Positions 60,201-64,000 of a stretch of 64,000 bases of DNA are shown in pieces. The translations under genes and the position numbers were made by a program. This DNA is from Strigamia acuminata (Eukaryota > Arthropoda > Chilopoda > Geophilomorpha > Linotaeniidae), in assembly GCA_949358305.1 (NCBI GenBank), contig OX442320.1:10494259-10558258 (forward strand), written 5' to 3'. How positions within the stretch are numbered: position 1 is the first letter of the stretch; each line of letters starts with the position of its first letter. Under the pieces are notes generated by a model. The model was not told the origin of the DNA. It searched no databases and saw only the letters and a program-made list of their open reading frames with translations.

Positions 60201-63200
60201 CATCAAATCCAATGCCCTCTGCAGATCGGTACAGTCTTCTTTTAGCCGCGCCGAGTACTTGATCAACTCCTAAAACAAGAAACGAGAGCGTTGCCAAACG
60301 AAAAAAGCAAAACTATTTCAATTCGCCGCCACTAGGGAATCTAAAACCCCCAAAAAAAAATTTAAAACGCGTTTAAAACTCGTTTAACACGAAATAACGC
60401 GGAAAAATTGAATTTACGTAATAAGTTTTGGCCTTAAATCGACTTTTATGACTAATATCAACAGTATTTTGCATCCGGGCCAAATATCTGCGTCGAATCC
60501 ATCTTATCTGGCAAGAAACGCGCCTAAAACGGACTTTTTTTCCCGGGCGGATCAATTTTCTTACCTTAAGGAGCAACTGGTAATCATTGATTCTTTGAAT
60601 GGGGAGTTTGAGGTGCGACTGCAGCGTTTTATCTCCTTCGCCTATCCGTTGACTGTATTGCTAAAATTAGATAAGACGTAAACGGTAAAAAAAAAAATTA
60701 AAAAATTAAAAAATGTCGGAGAACCCGATACGAGAGACGCGTGGCGAGAGGACGAAGACGGCCTCTGGAGAGAAGATGTTTGGGAGGATTTGTTCTATTT
60801 TTAGCCATGCCCATAGCTGGCTATGGCGGTCTAGCTTTGGTTACTATTTATTTAATTTTTTTTTTTAATTTTAAATTATTATTTTTTGTTTTATTATTTT
60901 ATTTGGTGGAGATTTTGGGTTTTTTGGGGGTGGGGGAATGAGTTATTTATGGTTTGTTAGGACGCCATTAGAGGGTGATGGGGTTGAGAGGGGTTTCCAT
61001 GGTTGCTGGTTTGGGAGATTTGGTCGTACCTCGAAATAGTCTTTAGCAGGCGATGTGGAGAGGACGATTTGGGCTTGTTGCAAGTCGCGACAGTAGTTGA
61101 CGTGGAGGTCAAAGTCTCGTTCCTGGGTGGAGATAAGTGTTTTAGAGAATTGTTTTGGAGATGCGAATAAATAGAAGTTTGGGTTGAATTGAGTACCAGT
61201 CGGAGGAAAATGCGGCCTAAGCGTGCCGGTTCACTGGCGTAGTATTGGACTCCTTTCATTAAAACGCTGGAGAAAGAAGAGAAGAAAAAAATGAGAAAAA
61301 GTGAGAAAAAATGAGAAAAAATGAGAAAAAATGAGAAAAAGTGAGAAAAAATGAGAAAAAGTGAGCAAAAATGAGCAAAAGTGAGAAAAATGAGAAAAAA
61401 TGAGAAAAAACAAGAAAAAACAAGAAAAAATAAGAAAAAATATAAAAAAGTGAGAAAAAATGAGAAAAAATGAGAAAAAGTGAGAAAAAGTGGGAAAAAG
61501 TGAGAAAAAATGAGAATTATTGAGAATTAATGAATGAGAAAACGTGAGAAAACGTGAAAAAAAACGAGAAAAATTTGGAAAAGTGAGAAAAAACGAGAAA
61601 AAATGAGAAAAAGTGAAAAAAATGAGAAGAAAAGAGAAAAAATAAGAAAAAATGAGAATAAATGAGAAAAAAAGAGAAAAAATAAGAGAAAAAATGAGAA
61701 TTAATGAAAAAAAGTGAGAAAAATGAGAAATAATGAGAAAAAAAGAAAAAAAATGAAAAAAATGAGAAAAGTTAAATTAAAAAACAAACAAAAAAAGAAA
61801 ATTGTTGAAAAACTGAATTTAACAAAATCAAATTTCCCCATTTCTTTCCCTCATTTGATATCTCACTCGTTATGAAAGTCTGAAATCTGTTCAAAATTGA
61901 TGAAAATAGCATCGCGCAGATCACGAATCTCTTTCGGAACTCGCGGGTTATCCAAATCCCGCAAATACGTCTTCACCACGTGCAACATATCCCGCGAAAA
62001 TTCCTCCTCCGTCTCGATCAATTCCTTGACCACTTGCCTACAAAAAAAAAAAAAAAAAAAAAAAATCAATAAATTCTTGAGTTGATGCGCATAAATTTTT
62101 ATTCCTTACGCCCTCTTGCGCAGCGCTTCCCTTTCAACGCTGTCGGTCTTGGAGTCTGCCTCCATTTCGAGTATCTCTTGTATGCTCCGTAAAGTTGATG
62201 TCATGGTCTTCTTTTCCAGGTAACTTGGCGGCACCCAGCCCTGTTTACTCGCTGATGTTTTGCTCGGTTTAGTGCGCACCAACCACCTGCAAATTAAAAG
62301 TTCGGCAACAATAAAAACTCGGCTCAAGGGGTCGCTTTGAAGGCCCAAAACATAAAAATATTTTTTTTTCTTCTTTTTTTTTTTAAATTTTATTTTCGAA
62401 ATTCTAATAAAAAAAAGTCGTAAAAACAAACTGAGAATCAATTTTGAACTTAGGTGTTACTCGCATTTTTTTTTGCTAACAAAAAAAACAAAATGGTGGT
62501 TGATTTTTAATTTTTTGTTAGGTTTCTCTTAAAAGTTAATTTTGATTCAATTTTAGGTTTTTAAAAAATGTTTTTATTCATTTTGTTATATAATTCCGAA
62601 CAAAATATATTTTTAAAAAAAACAAAATGGTGGTCGATTTTAGTCCCAAAAATTAATTTTGAGCTTAAAACGCTACAAAAATTGGTTTTCAAACAAATTA
62701 TAGCACAAAATAATTTTTGCACCCAAAATTGACCACCATTTTGTTTTTATCCATTTTTTTCCCACAATTCCAACCAAATAGTACAAAAAAAAACAACAGT
62801 CAATTTTGACCCCAAAAAACCAATTACTTTTGCGAACTATGCGAATCCAAAACCTCCACAATCTGTCCTTCCCACAAAGATATGACGTCATCGTCATTTC
62901 CACTGGGAATGTAATCAGCAACACCAACGTACAAATCAAAAGCCTAAAAAAAAAAAAAAAAAAATTAAAAAAAAAAAAAAAAACAATTTTAAAAAATTAA
63001 AAAAAAAAAACCACAATCCAAATACTTACGCCTCCATTTCCTCCTTCCACACCCCACCCGTCCATCCTCACTCCCACCAACCTCGGCACCTTATACCTCA
63101 CCACAACCTCCTCCACCTCCTCCCCAACCCGCACCTGCGCCACCCCGCTCTCCCCCGCACTCGCCACCACACAAACCTCCGTCCACTTCCCCTCCAAACT

Positions 63201-63983
63201 TACACTCGTGCGCTGACCAACCGCCTCTTGCAGCACCGCCTCCCCCTTCACCGCCGCGTGATGAATGGCCACCGTCAACAACCCCAACGCCTCCTCCGAC
63301 AACGCCGTCGGCTCGTGCAGCAACGCCGACTCGTAATCCGTGAAAATATCCTCGATATTCGCCGTCAAGAGCCCCCCGCACGGAATAGACGCCTTCCGCG
63401 TGTACAGGCTCTTGTACTTCTTCATGCTCGGCGACATGGCGCCCGTCCGCTGCATCTCCTCGTTCGACGACTTCCGGGACGACACGGACGACACGCTCGT
63501 CTTCTTCCGGATGGACGACGACGTCTTCCTGCGCACGTGCGACCACTCGGACGACTCGAAACTGTAGCTGCTGCTCGAGCCCAGCGCGAAAACCTCCGGC
63601 TCTTCGTCCACTTCCGGCTCCTCCTCGTCCAGATTGATGGCCGACTCCTGCAGGATGGCGCCGGACGCGTTCACTTTGGCCAGCACGACCTTGCGTCCGC
63701 CGCCGATGTCCACCACCTGCAGGGGCACCACTTTCGTGGCCGAGAGCAGCGCCGAGTTGGACTGCACCAGCTGGAACACGAGCGCGCCGTTCTCCCCCTC
63801 GGACAGGCGGCCCAGAGCGAAGCGCACGCCGTCGTCCGAGTCGACGAACTGCCCGAGCACGATCAAGTTGTGTTCTTCCGCATTCGGGTTCTCCAGCGCC
63901 GCCAGAACGCTGTCCTGCGGGTTCTCGCTGCCCAGCACCTGGCTCAAGATGGCGTACTTCTGACTCGCGGTCGTCGCCGCCAT
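31434..63983 (-). CDS. Unc-89: UNC-89/obscurin-type giant muscle protein, about 4,100 aa
   Basis: I recognise 62 coding exons. Order N to C: unique 318-residue start, SH3, RhoGEF (DH), PH, acidic linker, seven Ig domains, acidic linker, ten Ig domains, FN3, two Ig, kinase 1, linker, Ig plus FN3, kinase 2. This is the arthropod UNC-89 order, and the length is close to that of the fly protein. Splice phases agree at every junction except one (between exons 42379-42481 and 40124-40534), where an exon of length 3n+2 seems to be missing from my model. UNC-89 sits at the sarcomere M-line, organises myosin filaments and signals through its RhoGEF. Both kinase domains lack the catalytic Asp. The ATG at 63981-63983 lies 17 bases from the window edge in a good context (CCAACATGG), but upstream exons cannot be excluded. 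Minus-strand stop at 31434-31436. Splice sites are inferred, so isoforms are likely missed. Confidence 0.93.
33385..34025. repeat. TTTCAAGGATTTACTAAAGA minisatellite and 60-base companion
   Basis: About 15 units of 21 bases at 33700-34020. Longer units of about 60 bases (GATTTTGGGATTTCA, TCCTGTTAATTCTTGAAG) lie at 33385-33660. Fills the intron before kinase 2. Confidence 0.9.
34215..36164 (-). other. Unc-89: Unc-89 Ig domain 20 and FN3 domain 2
   Basis: Exons 35884-36164, 35207-35508, 34215-34566. [18 protein letters not shown] precedes an Ig ([19 protein letters not shown] to CRARLRV). An FN3 follows ([37 protein letters not shown]). A Gln-rich tail ([10 protein letters not shown]) leads to kinase 2. 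Confidence 0.9.
34630..35165. repeat. Dispersed-repeat remnants in the FN3-2 intron
   Basis: Includes TTCACTTTAGCAACAAGG at 34730 and GTCGCTAAAGTAAATA near 35149, resembling the ends of the short MITE at 25785, plus the TAGTCATGAACCAAGG motif shared with 7041-7165. Confidence 0.5.
36258..37188 (-). other. Unc-89: Unc-89 inter-kinase linker (37114-37188, 36421-36650, 36258-36366)
   Basis: Arg/Tyr-rich start ([10 protein letters not shown]), a Pro/Ser segment ([20 protein letters not shown]), then [27 protein letters not shown] donor at 36257 keeps the frame; the stronger-looking GTGTAA nearby does not. Confidence 0.8.
36690..36870 (-). repeat. Partial duplicate of the 37114-37188 exon region
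   Basis: TTCTTGAGAACCCAACCTTG, GCATTTGCACC and AACGTTTGTGGTA at 36710-36790 repeat 37047-37140, including about 28 bases of the linker exon. Part of this block also appears inverted near 58340-58365. Confidence 0.7.
37251..38651 (-). other. Unc-89: Unc-89 kinase domain 1 (predicted pseudokinase)
   Basis: Exons 38543-38651, 38239-38439, 37856-37994, 37588-37787, 37371-37523, 37251-37296. Glycine loop GRGTQG, AAKIM lysine, HELDIM glutamate, DFG (37728-37736) and MPEYVAPEI are present. The catalytic HRD triplet reads His-Leu-Gly (37862-37870) and the loop Asn is Asp (PADIL). Phosphotransfer is unlikely; scaffolding is more plausible. Confidence 0.9.
38802..39642 (-). other. Unc-89: Unc-89 Ig domains 18-19
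   Basis: Exons 39363-39642, 39214-39302, 38995-39143, 38802-38934. [37 protein letters not shown], then DIKWYKDW and [14 protein letters not shown]. They lie directly before kinase 1, as in other UNC-89 proteins. Confidence 0.9.
39645..40110. repeat. AACTTGCAAAAAGTTGCAGT minisatellite
   Basis: Degenerate units of 20-30 bases combining GCAAAA, CTTG and TTGCAGTAA fill the intron after FN3-1. Confidence 0.88.
40124..40534 (-). other. Unc-89: Unc-89 FN3 domain 1
   Basis: [36 protein letters not shown] and [20 protein letters not shown] are a complete fibronectin type III pattern (Trp, YxVE, YxxRVxAxN-like). Confidence 0.92.
40824..41705. mobile_element. Probable hAT-like insertion in the FN3-1 intron
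   Basis: Begins CAGTGGCGGATCCAGAG and ends near TGAATCCGCCTTGGCAGAG, an imperfect mirror. No transposase seen, and the right boundary is uncertain. Within it is an inverted pair of GTGCACGGAAAG-type boxes (41090-41395). Confidence 0.5.
42379..42481 (-). other. Unc-89: Unc-89 exon between Ig17 and FN3
   Basis: Encodes [20 protein letters not shown] and ends ATMRW at a GTAGAC donor. In phase with the preceding Ig exon, but not with the next exon I can recognise (40124-40534). Confidence 0.7.
42923..43281. mobile_element. pogo/Tigger-like MITE in an Unc-89 intron
   Basis: AGTCAAACCTCATTATAAC and CGTTATGACGAGGCTCGACT are the degenerate inverted ends. The inner phrase CGGAACGGTCTGTACGCGTA recurs at 59695-59756. 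Confidence 0.75.
44379..44541. mobile_element. hAT MITE with perfect 8-bp duplication
   Basis: CAGGGGTCGGCAACC ... GGTTGCTGACCCCTG flanked by AACTAGAA at 44371-44378 and 44542-44549. 163 bp, same family as 25069-25306. Confidence 0.95.
46528..46630. mobile_element. Short hAT-like element with perfect 8-bp duplication
   Basis: CAGTGCTGGACTGGCCC ... AGTACAGCCCTG flanked by CTAAGAGG at 46520-46527 and 46631-46638. Only 103 bp; inserted between the two halves of an Ig domain's exons. Confidence 0.88.
47815..47995. mobile_element. Fragment related to the 50141-50472 element
   Basis: TTAATGTAACAAACGAAGTC, TTTTGCAAAAATACGGTATT and GCCGCGGTTACTATTCGAGG are reverse-complement matches to parts of the element 2.5 kb away. 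Confidence 0.7.
48918..50140. other. Long Unc-89 intron, transposon debris
   Basis: Part of the intron between exons 50588-50977 and 48700-48805. CAGGGCTACTTTAACCATTC near 49878 with GCTAACTGGGCTGCA resembles the hAT-like remnant at 27578-28030. No exon is needed here. Confidence 0.45.
50141..50472. mobile_element. MITE with GTATTTTATCGATTAAGAG ends
   Basis: Left CACCGTATTTTATCGATTAA and right TTAATCGATAAAACACG are inverted over about 25 bases, followed inward by GCCGCGGCT on both sides. About 330 bp, no transposase. Confidence 0.82.
50588..51996 (-). other. Unc-89: Unc-89 acidic interdomain exons (51883-51996, 51033-51113, 50588-50977)
   Basis: Between two Ig blocks lie exons rich in Glu and Asp ([40 protein letters not shown]). 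The last exon can be read on to a stop at 50523, but donor GTAGCA at 50587 joins it in phase to the next Ig exon (48700-48805). Exon limits at 51883 are tentative. Confidence 0.65.
51530..51830. repeat. AAAAATGCACTTTTTCGGTT minisatellite
   Basis: About fourteen units of 19-22 bases in an Unc-89 intron, sharing the A-tract, TGCA, T-tract core with arrays at 21 kb and 30 kb. Confidence 0.9.
52385..52795. repeat. GCGATATTTCGCAATTTATT minisatellite
   Basis: About twenty units of 20-21 bases, plus one larger duplication (52500-52580 and 52675-52760 share a 70-base block). Fills the intron inside Ig7. Confidence 0.93.
53385..54045. repeat. AAATAAATCCAAAAAACTGA minisatellite
   Basis: Over thirty degenerate units of 18-20 bases with A-rich spacers. 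Fills the intron between Ig5 and Ig6. Confidence 0.93.
54668..55090. repeat. Degenerate GAAATTTTCC-type repeats
   Basis: Loose repeats of CCGAAATTTTCC and CAATTT(C/T) in the intron within Ig4. Much more decayed than the other intron arrays. Confidence 0.6.
56160..56545. repeat. GGGCCCCAAAA / TAATTAACAGAAAAAG repeats
   Basis: Degenerate 20-40-base units, unusually rich in GGGCCC palindromes, in the intron inside Ig1. Confidence 0.85.
56866..57991 (-). other. Unc-89: Unc-89 acidic/proline linker exons (57845-57991, 56866-57009)
   Basis: The first exon is acidic and helical ([19 protein letters not shown]). The second is Ser/Pro-rich ([19 protein letters not shown]). Donors GTCAGT and GTAGGT were chosen because only they keep the frame. 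Confidence 0.7.
57015..57470. repeat. AAGTCAGCTT repeats and TIR-element fragments
   Basis: Short GTCAGCTTAAGTCA repeats, then a fragment like the 22612 element (GAGACACACTAGGCGCAATG), then TTCGCTAAAGTGAACCTACG, an end of the short MITE family. Confidence 0.55.
58055..58420. repeat. Dispersed repeat shared with 36780-37020
   Basis: GCCTAACTGTGGACTGTGCT and ACAATTCTGGTGTTAAAGGC are reverse-complement matches to blocks at 36965-36990 and 36855-36880. Both copies lie in Unc-89 introns. Confidence 0.65.
58633..58710. mobile_element. hAT-like end fragment
   Basis: CAGGCGTTCCCAAACTTTTT followed by ATCGCGACCC is a degenerate hAT terminus. No opposite end found. Confidence 0.45.
58933..59512 (-). 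other. Unc-89: Unc-89 PH domain (59375-59512, 58933-59095)
   Basis: [30 protein letters not shown] and, in the second exon, [18 protein letters not shown] with the invariant C-terminal helix Trp. Directly follows the DH domain, as in all DH-PH proteins. Confidence 0.9.
59603..59760. mobile_element. pogo-like mini-element and duplicated companion
   Basis: GCCGAACCACGCTATTACGA and CATAATAGCGAGGTTTGACC form inverted ends about 70 bases apart. They are followed by two copies of ATTAATCGGAACGGTCTGTA, a phrase found inside the 42923-43281 element. Confidence 0.65.
60105..62037 (-). other. Unc-89: Unc-89 RhoGEF (DH) domain
   Basis: Exons 61867-62037, 61197-61266, 61030-61122, 60565-60660, 60105-60269. 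Motifs [51 protein letters not shown] (the conserved DH helix) and [17 protein letters not shown]. Predicted to activate a Rho-family GTPase at the M-line. Confidence 0.93.
61268..61775. repeat. TGAGAAAAAA minisatellite
   Basis: About fifty purine-only units of 10-11 bases in an intron inside the RhoGEF domain. One strand is almost pure A/G with T. Confidence 0.93.
62110..62943 (-). other. Unc-89: Unc-89 SH3 domain (exons 62828-62943, 62110-62286)
   Basis: [28 protein letters not shown], then [10 protein letters not shown] and GWVPPSYLE: the ALYDY-like, RT-loop, Trp and PxxY-terminating elements of an SH3 fold, split by one phase-2 intron. Confidence 0.9.
63030..63983 (-). other. Unc-89: Unc-89 N-terminal unique exon
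   Basis: 318 residues before the SH3 domain: an Ala/Val-rich start ([19 protein letters not shown]), an acidic patch ([14 protein letters not shown]), a Ser-rich segment ([12 protein letters not shown] then SSVSSRKSS) and a Val/Glu-rich tail. No domain recognised. Strikingly GC-rich in codon third positions. Confidence 0.85.
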
Positions 63984-64000
63984 GTTGGTCGACTCGAACG

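Noticed and set aside
1-64000. tRNA, rRNA or snRNA genes
   Set aside because: I looked for cloverleaf boxes and conserved RNA motifs by eye and saw none. A covariance-model scan would be decisive.

Overview
The window is intron-rich, AT-rich animal nuclear DNA with GT-AG introns, many dispersed inverted-repeat transposons and a private minisatellite in most long introns. The gene set (an UNC-89/obscurin laid out SH3-RhoGEF-PH-Ig-FN3-kinase-kinase, a Bark beetle/Anakonda-type protein, a carotenoid-oxygenase homologue and a DEG/ENaC channel) points to an arthropod. I cannot place it more finely. All four gene models were assembled by hand from splice signals, reading frame and family motifs. 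Three of them (the channel, the Bark-like gene and the oxygenase) close in frame at every junction. The fourth (UNC-89) closes at every junction but one.

Layout. 1-1.4 kb: edge of a 60-bp satellite. 2.3-2.95 kb: a perfect 12-bp satellite. 3.4-5.7 kb: degenerate copies of the 5' end of the next gene, interrupted by a piggyBac-like MITE. 5.75-10.95 kb (+): an 11-exon DEG/ENaC gene coding for two complete channel subunits fused head to tail (791 aa). 12.7-22.2 kb (-): a 12-exon Bark-beetle-like secreted protein with an F5/8C domain, parallel beta-helix repeats and an SRCR domain (about 1,783 aa), lacking the transmembrane C-terminus expected of the family. 22.3-24.6 kb: nested TIR elements. 24.6-29.8 kb (-): a complete 9-exon carotenoid-oxygenase homologue (521 aa) in which two of the four iron-binding histidines are replaced. 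31.4-64.0 kb (-): an essentially complete Unc-89 (62 recognised coding exons, about 4,100 aa) with two kinase domains that both lack the catalytic aspartate.

The four genes do not form an obvious pathway. Unc-89 is a muscle M-line organiser, Bark acts at epithelial tricellular junctions, DEG/ENaC proteins are sodium channels, and RPE65/NinaB-type proteins act on carotenoids. The most unusual biology is the concatenated DEG/ENaC subunit pair, whose two halves share the same intron positions and phases, and the oxygenase homologue with an apparently dismantled iron site. No prokaryotic features, CRISPR arrays, rRNA or tRNA genes were seen.
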